A stretch of DNA of 64,000 nucleotides from Proteocatella sphenisci DSM 23131 (GTDB lineage Bacteria > Bacillota > Clostridia > Peptostreptococcales > Filifactoraceae): contig NZ_KE384028.1 in assembly GCF_000423525.1 (NCBI RefSeq), positions 60,950 through 124,949 of the forward strand. Direction: 5' to 3'. Below are positions 23,653-31,892 of the stretch, piece by piece. The position numbers and the translations under genes were made by a program. The notes under the pieces were generated by a model. The model was not told where the DNA came from. It saw only the letters and a list, made by a program, of their open reading frames with translations, and searched no databases. Numbering within the stretch: the stretch's first letter is position 1; the number at the start of each line of letters is the position of its first letter.

Positions 23653-24413
23653 TAAGGATTAGACGTAAAATAAAAGATAATAAGATGCTGGCCTTTGTTT
23701 TTATGGCATATGTGCTGCTTTTCATATTTATGCCAGAAAAAGCTTCTGCATCCTTTGAAAACAGTATGTATTATGTTAAAGAAATGCTTATGATAATGCC
23801 TGTTATACTCCTGCTGACCTCTTTGATAAATGCATGGGTTCCAAGAAAGACAATAGAGAACAGTTTTGGGAAACAATCGGGAGCTAAAGGGGCGATACTG
23901 TCATTTCTGCTTGGAAGTTTTTCAGCTGGACCTATATATGCAGCTTTTCCTGTGTGCAAGATGCTGCTTGGAAAGGGCGCAAGTATTTCGAATATAGTTA
24001 TTATTCTTAGTACTTGGGCAGTAGTAAAAATCCCCATGCTTATAAATGAGGCAAAATTTCTCAGCCCAAGGTTCATGGTTTTAAGATGGATACTGACAAC
24101 TATATCAATATTTATAATTGGCTATTTGACGTCTTTAATTGTAAAAGAAAAGGATTTGCCAGCTTCTGAAAAAAGTGACTCAGAGGCCTTGGCAGAACTT
24201 TCAATTGATACTGATTATTGCATTGGTTGTGGCCTTTGCAACAAGATAGCTCCGGAAAATTTTGCCATGGCTGACAAAAAGGCTTATGTTATAGGCGATG
24301 AGATAAAAGCTAAGCAAAGAGATGCAGTAAAAAAAGCTTCAGAAAAATGTCCGGCATCGGTCATAAAATATTCAGATTTTTCACAAAATCTTCCAAAAAA
24401 TCATAAAATGTAG
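23649..24413 (+). CDS. Permease, C-terminal half with a fused ferredoxin domain
   Basis: 254 residues. Residues about 1-170 are a second DUF318-type permease half (LLGSFSAGPIYAAFPVCKML). Residues about 185-254 form a single-cluster [4Fe-4S] ferredoxin with CIGCGLC, then KCPASVI about 40 residues later. The ferredoxin should face the cytoplasm after the last membrane segment. This could tie transport to electron supply or make the transporter redox-sensing. The overlap with the first half (ATGA) implies stoichiometric synthesis. A ferredoxin tail on this permease family is unusual to my knowledge. Confidence 0.85.
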   Translation: MIRIRRKIKDNKMLAFVFMAYVLLFIFMPEKASASFENSMYYVKEMLMIMPVILLLTSLINAWVPRKTIENSFGKQSGAKGAILSFLLGSFSAGPIYAAFPVCKMLLGKGASISNIVIILSTWAVVKIPMLINEAKFLSPRFMVLRWILTTISIFIIGYLTSLIVKEKDLPASEKSDSEALAELSIDTDYCIGCGLCNKIAPENFAMADKKAYVIGDEIKAKQRDAVKKASEKCPASVIKYSDFSQNLPKNHKM

Positions 24414-24481
24414 TACAATTATACTATAGGGCGCACAGCGGGGATTTTATTTAGGATTTGTGAAAGAAAGGTATAGAATTT

Positions 24482-25207
24482 ATGATTGCAGAAAACATAT
24501 CTTTGGTCAACAAACACTCTAAAACAAAGAAAAATATGGATTTTTATGCAAAGTATGTTGAGATTTCCGAGCTTGACAATGTACTGGCACTTCAAGATTA
24601 TATATATGAAAGAATTCAAAATAAAGAAATATTTGTAAGAGATACTATGGAGGATTTTCTCGAAGCCTTTGAAAATAATGGACGAATATTTGGGATATAC
24701 ACAAATGAAGGGAGACTTATCGCATACAGGTTTATAGCTGTGCCTGGAGAAAGCGAAAAGAACATGGGAAATGATGTATATCTTCCACACCGTGAATTTC
24801 ATAAGGTGGTGCATTTGGAGACTACAGTAGTTCACCCTGATTTTCGTGGAATGGGCCTTCAGCGGCTGACTCTTGATTATGCTATAAAATGGACTATAGC
24901 AAATGGATACAGATATCTTTTTTGTACAGTATCTCCATACAACCCAGTGAGTCTTAGCAACATAATGTCTGGCGGTCTCAAGATAAAAGATCTGAAAATG
25001 AAATATGGAGATGATGAGCATCCCGGATATCTGAGGTATGTGCTTTTCAGGGATCTGAGCATTTCGTGTTCGGAGTGCTGGCCAACATTTACAATGCTTC
25101 CTGTATTGGACATAGAAGGACAACAGAGACTAATCGAAAAGGGATACACAGGACATCATTATCTAAAGACTTCACAAAGCATTGCTTATGCAAAATGTAT
25201 CTGCTGA
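24482..25207 (+). CDS. GNAT-family N-acetyltransferase
   Basis: 241 residues. The acetyl-CoA-binding core is TTVVHPDFRGMGLQRLTL (about 116-133), with the variant loop RGMGLQ of GNAT motif A. The N-terminal part (ISELDNVLALQDYIYERI) and the late motif YRYLFCTVSPYNPVSL fit a GNAT that modifies an amine on a small molecule. It is cytoplasmic, with several C-terminal cysteines (SCSECW). It is followed after 24 bases by a TIM-barrel protein and shares its terminator, so the two very likely act together. Substrate unknown. Confidence 0.88.
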   Translation: MIAENISLVNKHSKTKKNMDFYAKYVEISELDNVLALQDYIYERIQNKEIFVRDTMEDFLEAFENNGRIFGIYTNEGRLIAYRFIAVPGESEKNMGNDVYLPHREFHKVVHLETTVVHPDFRGMGLQRLTLDYAIKWTIANGYRYLFCTVSPYNPVSLSNIMSGGLKIKDLKMKYGDDEHPGYLRYVLFRDLSISCSECWPTFTMLPVLDIEGQQRLIEKGYTGHHYLKTSQSIAYAKCIC

Positions 25208-25231
25208 ATATAGATTAAAAAGGAATTTGAC

Positions 25232-26248
25232 ATGAAAAAATTAATGCATATATTAAAACATGAGCATACACTGGATCAATATCAGTCTTCTGATGATCTG
25301 GTGTATGTTTTGAATAAATATAATTTTGATGGCTTTGAAATAATATGCTGTGGAGATGAAAACAGCAATAAAATTCCCGAGGACAAAATTACGGGATATC
25401 ACATGAGTTTTTATTCATACTGGATAGATATGTGGAATTACAACCCAAAAAGGCTTATCTTGGAGTACGGGGATTTAGAGACCTGCATGGAATTCTATCA
25501 AATGGACTACAGCGAATTTGAGTGTGCGGATAATAGGCAAGAATATATAAGACATAAGATGGTAGACAGTTTTAGGAATGACTGTGATCATGCGGATCTT
25601 CTTGGAGCTTCGTATGTTGTTTTTCATGTCTCTAATGTAAATTCGAAAGAGACTTTTAACTACGAACTTGAGAATGAGAATAAAGTAATAATTGACGCAG
25701 CTGCAGAGATTATAAACCAGATACTTGACGGCCGCAGCTATGATTTTGAGTTTCTGCTGGAGAATCTCTGGTGGAGTGGACTGGATTTTTTAGATCCAGA
25801 AGATACTGTGCATCTTTTTGATTTGGTTAATTATGAAAAGAAAGGATTTATGCTTGATATAGGCCACCTACTTAATTCAAATCCTAATCTTGGGGATGAA
25901 AAAGAAGCCTTGATTTATATAAATGAGGTTATTGAAAGATATGATGGAAAATTTGACATAAAAAAACATATTCGGGGTATACACCTGCATCAGTCTCTAA
26001 CGGGAAAGTATGTGCTTGATTTTTTAAAAAATTTTCCGGACGAAATATATGGAATGAGTTATTATGAAAAGTTTGCAAAGTTATATGATCATGTGCTTCA
26101 AATAGATACACATTCACCTATGGTTTTTGATGGTACTAGGGATTTTATTAATATGATAGATCCAGAGTATCTTGTTTACGAGATAACAGAAAGTAACAGA
26201 AGCCAGCTGATGCAGCTGCTTGATCTTCAAGATTCGATCTTTGTATAA
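25232..26248 (+). CDS. Xylose-isomerase-like TIM-barrel protein
   Basis: 338 residues. The AP-endonuclease-2/xylose-isomerase-like fold is suggested by FDGFEIICCGDE near the start, YVVFHVSN in mid-barrel, FEFLLENLWW, FMLDIGHLLN and IRGIHLHQSL. These supply acidic and His residues in the right order for a metal-dependent isomerase, epimerase or hydrolase. It is longer than typical sugar-phosphate isomerases (about 280). Paired with the GNAT gene and closed by a strong terminator. The natural substrate cannot be read from the sequence. Confidence 0.8.
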   Translation: MKKLMHILKHEHTLDQYQSSDDLVYVLNKYNFDGFEIICCGDENSNKIPEDKITGYHMSFYSYWIDMWNYNPKRLILEYGDLETCMEFYQMDYSEFECADNRQEYIRHKMVDSFRNDCDHADLLGASYVVFHVSNVNSKETFNYELENENKVIIDAAAEIINQILDGRSYDFEFLLENLWWSGLDFLDPEDTVHLFDLVNYEKKGFMLDIGHLLNSNPNLGDEKEALIYINEVIERYDGKFDIKKHIRGIHLHQSLTGKYVLDFLKNFPDEIYGMSYYEKFAKLYDHVLQIDTHSPMVFDGTRDFINMIDPEYLVYEITESNRSQLMQLLDLQDSIFV

Positions 26249-26294
26249 AAAAGTCTATCTTAAATACAATAAACCGTATTTAAGATAGACTTTT
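26249..26294. terminator. Strong bidirectional terminator
   Basis: A perfect 19-base stem: 26249-26267 pairs with 26276-26294 around an eight-base loop, with A- and T-tracts at its ends. It serves the TIM-barrel gene and the convergent CAP-domain gene. Confidence 0.92.
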
Positions 26295-26311
26295 ATAAAT
26301 GTGTTCATATT

Positions 26312-27160
26312 TTATTTAGTAAACATCTGAGTTATATAGAATTTGTATTGAGATGAGGAATTGTTTACATATCCATTACCCATAGTGCCGTGTTTTCCAA
26401 GCATGTTGTCTCTGTGTGGCTTGGAGTTTACCCAGTCGTTGAATGCTTCGACGCCGATCATTCTTCCGGCTGAAAGGTTTTCTCCAGAGAAAGAACCATA
26501 AGTATTTGTTTTACTTGCAACTTTTCGGTATCTGTCAACTGGTGAAGATCCCTTAGGGCTTATGTGAGAAAAATAGTTATTATTTGCCATGTCAGAACTA
26601 TGTTTTTTTGCTGCGATTGATGTAAGGTAGTTATACTTCAGGATATTTAGACCGCTGTTTGCCCTGAATGCATTGGTTGCATCAAAGGCTTCAAGCTCCT
26701 GAGCTTTGCAGAAGGCCGGGGAATAACTGGACATATTTTTTTCTTTAGAAGTAGTAACCAAAATAGCATGCACCTTGTTTCCGTTGTTTGAGTCAGAATA
26801 GATTCGCACGTTAGGGTTAGACGATTTTTTGCCTATGTCTCCATAAGATGCTATGTCAGATTTGAAACCCTTAGCGCTTGTGTATATTCCCTTTACGACG
26901 CCGTTACTTATTCCTACCATGACAAAGCGATTGTAGTTTGAGCTGTATACATGCCAGTCAAAGTCAAAAGGGCTTGGATCAATTCTTTTTGGATTTCCAA
27001 GTTTTGCAATGACTTGTTGTGTACTGTCTCCAATAGATATATTTGTTTCGCCGATAGATAGGGTGAAATCTTTTACAGAATCATCTGCAAAAGCTGTATT
27101 TAATGGAAAAAGTAGCAATGCCATAATAATCTGAGTGATTATAAGTGATTTTAATTTCAT
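26312..27160 (-). CDS. Secreted CAP-domain (SCP/PR-1) protein
   Basis: 282 residues. A signal peptide covers about 1-25 (cut after TAFA). A CAP-associated N-terminal domain follows (about 33-140, with SIGETNISIGDSTQQV). The C-terminal CAP domain (about 155-282) has NAFRANSGLN, KKHSSDMANNNYFSHISP and SGENLSAG, keeping the His and Glu residues of the CAP cavity. The architecture matches spore-coat and cell-surface CAP proteins such as B. subtilis YkwD. Single gene with AAGGAAGG before the ATG. Confidence 0.93.
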   Translation of the reverse strand: MKLKSLIITQIIMALLLFPLNTAFADDSVKDFTLSIGETNISIGDSTQQVIAKLGNPKRIDPSPFDFDWHVYSSNYNRFVMVGISNGVVKGIYTSAKGFKSDIASYGDIGKKSSNPNVRIYSDSNNGNKVHAILVTTSKEKNMSSYSPAFCKAQELEAFDATNAFRANSGLNILKYNYLTSIAAKKHSSDMANNNYFSHISPKGSSPVDRYRKVASKTNTYGSFSGENLSAGRMIGVEAFNDWVNSKPHRDNMLGKHGTMGNGYVNNSSSQYKFYITQMFTK

Positions 27161-27339
27161 GATTTAAATCCTTCCTTGCCTTTACATTGTTAAGATTGCT
27201 TTACTTCAAATTCGCAGTGAACTACTGCTGTAATCTCTTTTTCTATGGAAGAGGTGTCGTTCATTCCCTCATTATAGATATAAAAGTTTGACATATGTAC
27301 TTTAACATATTTTTACCCATGAAACAAGGGTCTAACGCA

Positions 27340-27606
27340 TTAATCCTTAATTAGTGGTTCAAGGCAGTACCAACATTCTACTCTCTGATCCATTCTGGAA
27401 TAAATCACTGGAAACTGTTCGCCACACGCTGGACATTTCCAGTATTTAAAACTAAGATGAAGATATATAAGAAAGAACATTACTCCTGTAACTGCGCACA
27501 AGATCATTACCAGTTCGAGTTTAAAAGTCGCTATAGAAAGCGATATAAGCGCCATACTCGCATAAAGGCATTTTATAGCCTGTTTTCTTTTTTCTATTAT
27601 ATTCAT
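27340..27606 (-). CDS. Small membrane protein with a C-terminal zinc ribbon
   Basis: 88 residues. Two adjacent hydrophobic segments (about 13-30 and 34-52) are followed by a short cytoplasmic zinc ribbon made of CPACG and CWYC, separated by 20 residues. AAAGGAGA precedes the ATG. I do not recognise an exact family. Such proteins often bind zinc structurally. It lies alone between the CAP-protein gene and the divergent DUF1538 operon. Confidence 0.75.
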   Translation of the reverse strand: MNIIEKRKQAIKCLYASMALISLSIATFKLELVMILCAVTGVMFFLIYLHLSFKYWKCPACGEQFPVIYSRMDQRVECWYCLEPLIKD

Positions 27607-27635
27607 GGTTTATCTCCTTTGTACCATTATACCAT

Positions 27636-27702
27636 TTGAAAAAGTCGGAATATATAGTAAAATGTATATTAGGTGATATTTATTATCAAAATCATGATTT
27701 TG
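27636..27702 (+). promoter_or_regulatory. Putative DUF1538 promoter and adjacent palindrome
   Basis: TTGAAA (27636-27641), 16-base spacer and TAAAAT (27658-27663). Downstream lies a perfect 16-base palindrome, CAAAATCATGATTTTG (27687-27702), well placed for a repressor or for a leader hairpin. Confidence 0.4.
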
Positions 27703-27740
27703 TACGCAATCATTTTTATCAGAAAGGATAAGGACTCGAT

Positions 27741-29234
27741 TTGAATATACTTAGCGAAAAACTGAGGGAAGTATTTTTCTCTGTGCTTCCTGTTACTTTC
27801 ATAGTTATCTTGCTCAAATTTACGCTCATACCGCTGGACGGTATCCAGATAGTAAAGTTTCTTGCAGGGACTGTTTTTGTTGTATTTGGGCTGACACTTT
27901 TTCTTACTGGGGTGGACCTTGGAATAACTCCCCTTGGAGAACATCTGGGTCCGGCCATAACTAAAAGAAACAAGCTCTGGATTGTTATTTTTGCCGGATT
28001 TGTACTTGGATTTTTTATATCTTTTGCAGAACCAGGCCTGCTTATTTTGTCCAGTCAGATAGACACCATAACAAGCGGGGCGGTTTCCAGCCTTAAGATA
28101 CTTGTTGTTGTTTCACTTGGAATCGCAGTAATGATGGTACTTGGATTTTTGAGAATGCTTTTTAACCTTCCTCTTTATATAATATTAAACATATGTTACT
28201 TTATAATACTTCTACTTGGAATAAAGACTTCTCCTGAGTTTCTTGGAATTGCATTTGATGCATCGGGGTCCACGACGGGAGTACTGGCGGTGCCTTTTAT
28301 ACTTGCACTTTCTCTTGGTATAACTTCCCGGAAAAAAGATAGCAAATCTTCAGAAAAGGACAGTTTTGGATTGGTTTCTATAGTTTCGGTAGGGGCGGTT
28401 ATGTCAGTAATGCTGATTAACGTATTTGGTTCAAATCACAATTTCACTGGTGAGCTTAAGGCTGGTGCTGCATCTAACATGCCTGTTATAGAAACTTTTG
28501 CAAAGATGGCGCCCGATGCCTTTAAAGACAGCATAGTCGCATTCTTTCCTCTGGTTGTTATATTTATTGTAATGAACGTATTCGCATTTTCTCTGAGTTC
28601 AAGAGAAAGAAGAAAAATGTCATTTGGTTTCATATATGGTTTTATTGGATTGTTTCTTTTCTTCATAGGTGTCAATGCTGGTTTTATGGAGATTGGAACT
28701 GTTTCAGGAAGTTACCTTGCAACCATGGACAATGGATTTTTTCTGGTCGCAACGGGTTTTGTTTTAGGAGTAGTGACTATACTTGCCGAACCTGCTGTAC
28801 ACGTGCTTACCCATCAAATAGAGACGGTAACCGCTGGATATGTAAGAAAAAAATCAGTGCTTTTTGCTCTTTCATCTGGGGTAGGACTTGCAGTTGCTCT
28901 TTCCATGATAAGAATACTCGTGCCTCAGATTCAGCTTTGGCATTATCTTTTACCTGGTTACGCACTTGCACTGGCCCTTACTTTTATTGTACCAAAGTTG
29001 TTTGTCGGTATAGCATTTGATGCGGGAGGAGTAGCTACAGGCCCTATAACGGCTACTTTTATACTGGCATTTACCCATGGAGCTGCAAATGCAAGGGTGG
29101 GTGCGGATCTTCTTGTGGATGGGTTTGGGATGATAGCAATGGTAGCTCTCATGCCTATAATTACTCTTCAAATCCTGGGTCTGGTTTTTAAGATGAAGAC
29201 TAAGAAAAATAAAAAGAAAAAGGATGTGTCATGA
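27741..29234 (+). CDS. DUF1538 membrane protein, two repeats
   Basis: 497 residues with 12 or so hydrophobic segments arranged as two DUF1538 repeats. Each repeat contains an EPGLLILSSQIDTIT or EPAVHVLTHQIETVT motif and a later GIAFDASGSTTG or GIAFDAGGVATG motif. These internal duplicates imply an inverted or tandem-repeat transporter. It starts at TTG, six bases after AAGGA. The substrate is unknown. A PII-type gene follows immediately, as is common for this family, so transport may be controlled by nitrogen or energy state. Confidence 0.92.
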   Translation: MNILSEKLREVFFSVLPVTFIVILLKFTLIPLDGIQIVKFLAGTVFVVFGLTLFLTGVDLGITPLGEHLGPAITKRNKLWIVIFAGFVLGFFISFAEPGLLILSSQIDTITSGAVSSLKILVVVSLGIAVMMVLGFLRMLFNLPLYIILNICYFIILLLGIKTSPEFLGIAFDASGSTTGVLAVPFILALSLGITSRKKDSKSSEKDSFGLVSIVSVGAVMSVMLINVFGSNHNFTGELKAGAASNMPVIETFAKMAPDAFKDSIVAFFPLVVIFIVMNVFAFSLSSRERRKMSFGFIYGFIGLFLFFIGVNAGFMEIGTVSGSYLATMDNGFFLVATGFVLGVVTILAEPAVHVLTHQIETVTAGYVRKKSVLFALSSGVGLAVALSMIRILVPQIQLWHYLLPGYALALALTFIVPKLFVGIAFDAGGVATGPITATFILAFTHGAANARVGADLLVDGFGMIAMVALMPIITLQILGLVFKMKTKKNKKKKDVS

Positions 29235-29235
29235 T

Positions 29236-29898
29236 ATGGAGCTAAATAGATTTGATTTTGATATGAATGTTGTGATAGTCAAATGTGGCATGGGAAGCAA
29301 GGTGCTCTCTATAGCGAGGAGTAGCGGCATTTGCGGAGGGACTATAATCATAGGTAGAGGGACTGTAAAAAATGCTTTTCTTAAGTTTTTTGAACTTGAT
29401 CAGAGCCGGAAGGAAATAGTTATGGTTATTTCCAACCGTAAATCTGGATGTTCTTTTTTGGAAAAAATATATAAAGAATTAAAACTTGATAAACAGGGGA
29501 ATGGAATTGCCTTTTCAATTCCTGTAATTAATGTAATAGGGACCAAACATTGTATGGGAGATGAAGAACAGGATTGCAAAGGAGATAATAAAATGTTTTT
29601 ATATAATTCGATTTTCGTAATAGTTGAAAGAGGAAACGCACAGACTGTGGTTGATGTGGCAAATGATGCCGGAGCAAGAGGTGCGACTATAATAAATGCA
29701 AGAGGTGCCGGGGTACATGAGACACAAAAAATATTTGCCATTGAAATAGAACCAGAAAAAGAGATAGTGCTTCTTCTAGTGGACAGCGCAAAAACAGAAA
29801 AAGTATGCGAGCATATTTCTAACCAGTTGGAATTAGAAGAACCAGGTAAAGGAATAATGTTTGTACAAGGAGTAAATAAGGTATATGGACTTTACTAA
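29236..29898 (+). CDS. Double PII-family regulatory protein
   Basis: 220 residues from the ATG at 29236; an in-frame ATG at 29224 overlaps the upstream gene and is the alternative start. It contains two PII-like ferredoxin folds in one chain, one at about 10-100 with GICGGTIIIGRGT and one at about 125-215 with GARGATIINARGAG and LELEEPGKGIMFVQ. Classical PII proteins are single domains of about 112 residues that bind ATP/ADP and 2-oxoglutarate and form trimers. The long T-loop seems to be missing. Directly after DUF1538, so it probably gates that transporter. Confidence 0.85.
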   Translation: MELNRFDFDMNVVIVKCGMGSKVLSIARSSGICGGTIIIGRGTVKNAFLKFFELDQSRKEIVMVISNRKSGCSFLEKIYKELKLDKQGNGIAFSIPVINVIGTKHCMGDEEQDCKGDNKMFLYNSIFVIVERGNAQTVVDVANDAGARGATIINARGAGVHETQKIFAIEIEPEKEIVLLLVDSAKTEKVCEHISNQLELEEPGKGIMFVQGVNKVYGLY

Positions 29899-29965
29899 AC
29901 TGATATAGTTTTGTTTCTTTGGGTATACTAAAAGCATAACAAAACATACAAAAGGGGATAAAATT

Positions 29966-30472
29966 ATGAAAAGAATAAGACTTGTTCTGGGAGACATAAG
30001 CAGACAAAATACGGATGCCATAGTAAATTCTGCCCACGAATCACTTGCGCCTGGAGGAGGAGTGTCTGGGGCGATTCACGCGGCTGCAGGACGCGAACTT
30101 GCAAAAGAGTGCCAGGAATTTGAGGGACTAAGTGCAGGGGAGGCTGTAATGACAAAGGGTTATAATCTTCTTGCAAGGCATGTTATACACACGGTAGCCC
30201 CAAGATGGTACGAAGGAGCTGCTGACAGAGAACAAAAACTTGGCAGTTGCTACATCAATAGCCTCAAGCTTGCTGATGAATATGGTATTGAGACGATATC
30301 ATTTCCATCAATTGGTACTGGTATATTCAAAACTCCTGTGGAAACGGGTGCAAGAATAGCAGTAAGCGCTGTAAAAGATTTTCTTAAAGACAACGATTCT
30401 ATAGATTATGTAGTTTTTGTGCTGTATTCCGATAAAGTTATGAAAATATATCAGGAGCTGATTTATCAGTAG
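29966..30472 (+). CDS. Macro-domain ADP-ribose hydrolase
   Basis: 168 residues, a single macro domain. The ADP-ribose-binding motifs GDISRQNTDAIVNSAH (about 8-23) and LAPGGGVSGAIHAAAG are intact, as is the late FPSIGTGIF. Relatives such as YmdB remove the acetyl group from O-acetyl-ADP-ribose or ADP-ribose from proteins. AAAGGGGA precedes the ATG. It is followed nine bases later by a nucleotide pyrophosphohydrolase and a few other small genes with tight spacing. A likely role is cleaning up ADP-ribose-type metabolites. Confidence 0.94.
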   Translation: MKRIRLVLGDISRQNTDAIVNSAHESLAPGGGVSGAIHAAAGRELAKECQEFEGLSAGEAVMTKGYNLLARHVIHTVAPRWYEGAADREQKLGSCYINSLKLADEYGIETISFPSIGTGIFKTPVETGARIAVSAVKDFLKDNDSIDYVVFVLYSDKVMKIYQELIYQ

Positions 30473-30480
30473 AGGAGAAC

Positions 30481-30804
30481 ATGATGAACAAGATAACCTA
30501 TAACAGGCTTGTAAGAAACAAAATTCCACATATAATTGAAGCTGATGACAAAGAAGTAGTATATGAGGTGCTGTCAACTGATGATTATATGACTATGCTT
30601 GATGAAAAGCTGATCGAAGAGATGATGGAATATCAGGACAGCAAGGATTCAGAAAAGCTTGCAGATATATTAGAGGTTGTATACACCATTGCAAGGCTTA
30701 AGGGAGTGTCTTCATCAGAACTTGAAGATATGCGTAAGCAAAAAGCAGAGCAAAAAGGAGATTTTTCAGAAAAAATATTTTTGAAAGAAGTCATAATAAA
30801 ATAG
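30481..30804 (+). CDS. MazG-like nucleoside triphosphate pyrophosphohydrolase
   Basis: 107 residues, an all-alpha MazG/PRA-PH-like domain. The metal-binding carboxylates appear as LIEEMMEY (about 41-48) and KLADILEVVYTIA, the E-x2-E-12x-D pattern of this fold. The N-terminal YNRLVRNKIP is the hallmark of the short phosphoribosyl-ATP-pyrophosphatase-like clade of house-cleaning enzymes. Paired with the macro-domain gene. Confidence 0.9.
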   Translation: MMNKITYNRLVRNKIPHIIEADDKEVVYEVLSTDDYMTMLDEKLIEEMMEYQDSKDSEKLADILEVVYTIARLKGVSSSELEDMRKQKAEQKGDFSEKIFLKEVIIK

Positions 30805-30852
30805 ATATAAAATCACATTTCAAAAATGTATTTCATGAGGGGGTGTAAATAC

Positions 30853-31356
30853 ATGCAAATATGTTGCACAAAAAAGCTCACCAATGTATCTGGGGTAGAA
30901 GTAGATGATACTTACAGTGAAAAAAACAAATTTTTTATATGGAGTGCAAACATAACCTGTGTAAGATGCAGGAAAATGCTTGTAGCAGTAAACGATTGTA
31001 CAGATTTTTGTTTTGTGAAATATGGAATAGAAATTGAGGATTTTAAAAATCTTGAAAATTATCTAAGGTCAGGAATAAGAAAAGCATTTTTAGACGAACT
31101 TATTGAAGCAAAAGTTATAGATGATTATCTTGATAATGCCGGTAAAATAGTTTTTTCATGCACAAAGGGACCGTCTCATGTGTCAAAACTCAATATGGCA
31201 GTAATGAGGGCTGAGTCATACTGCAGATGTTTTGATGCCAGCCAGATATATCAATTAGAGGCAACAAGGATGACCAACGGACATGTAGATTATTATTATG
31301 GTGAAGGGAAAAAGCCATACGAAAACCTTAGAAGGCAGATAAGGCTTATGAAATAA
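30853..31356 (+). CDS. DUF6933-type conserved protein
   Basis: 167 residues from the ATG at 30853, preceded by GAGGGGGTG; the longer frame starting at 30826 has no site. The N-terminal MQICCTKKL, then FIWSANITCVRCRKMLVAVND matches DUF6933, whose members start with a short CTQKL-type strand followed by W-x-A-N-x2 and a strand for binding. Unusually rich in Cys (CVRCRK, CTDFC). No function is assigned to the family as far as I know. Confidence 0.65.
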   Translation: MQICCTKKLTNVSGVEVDDTYSEKNKFFIWSANITCVRCRKMLVAVNDCTDFCFVKYGIEIEDFKNLENYLRSGIRKAFLDELIEAKVIDDYLDNAGKIVFSCTKGPSHVSKLNMAVMRAESYCRCFDASQIYQLEATRMTNGHVDYYYGEGKKPYENLRRQIRLMK

Positions 31357-31368
31357 AGGAGCTGCAAT

Positions 31369-31872
31369 ATGAAGATAGGAGACACAAAAAGGCTGTATAT
31401 AGTGGAAGCGAAAGAATCAGACATAGATATGATAATGGAGATAGAAAATCATAAAGACAACAGGGATTTCATATGGCAGGGGACAGTCGAACAGCATATA
31501 AATGAGATAAATAGCGATGACAGTATGCTTCTTAAATTTGAAGCAAAAAAAGATAAACATTGCATCGGATATTGTCTTGTAGCCTTGGACAGGAAGTCTG
31601 AAAGATTTGAACTAAGACGAATAGCCATAACTGAAAAAGGAAAAGGTTATGGAAGAGAAGCAATCAGCGCTTTGATAAAATATGCATTTAAAGAGCTGGG
31701 AATGAATAAATTTTGGCTCGATGTTTATCCGGACAACAAAGTTGGAATTGTATTATATGAAAGCCTTGGCCTTAAAAAAGAAGGAGTACTTAGACAAAAT
31801 TATAAATCAGACAGAGGTTATCTTGATCAGATTGTATATTCCATGCTCAGGTCAGAGTATAAGGAATTTTAA
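31369..31872 (+). CDS. GNAT-family N-acetyltransferase
   Basis: 167 residues. Motif A is LRRIAITEKGKGYGREAISAL (acetyl-CoA loop GKGYGRE, about 91-97), and motif B is LDVYPDNKVGIVLYESLGL. The closing LRQNYKSDRGYLDQIVYSML places it with the RimJ/RimL-like group that acetylates protein N-termini or amino compounds. AAAGGAG precedes the ATG. It follows the DUF6933 gene by 12 bases and is probably in the same transcript. Confidence 0.93.
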   Translation: MKIGDTKRLYIVEAKESDIDMIMEIENHKDNRDFIWQGTVEQHINEINSDDSMLLKFEAKKDKHCIGYCLVALDRKSERFELRRIAITEKGKGYGREAISALIKYAFKELGMNKFWLDVYPDNKVGIVLYESLGLKKEGVLRQNYKSDRGYLDQIVYSMLRSEYKEF

Positions 31873-31892
31873 ATAAGAAAGGCAGGTTTATA

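Noticed and set aside
23112-23876. 254-codon minus-strand frame across the permease pair
   Set aside because: It overlaps the operator, promoter and both permease genes on the other strand and shows no protein family features.
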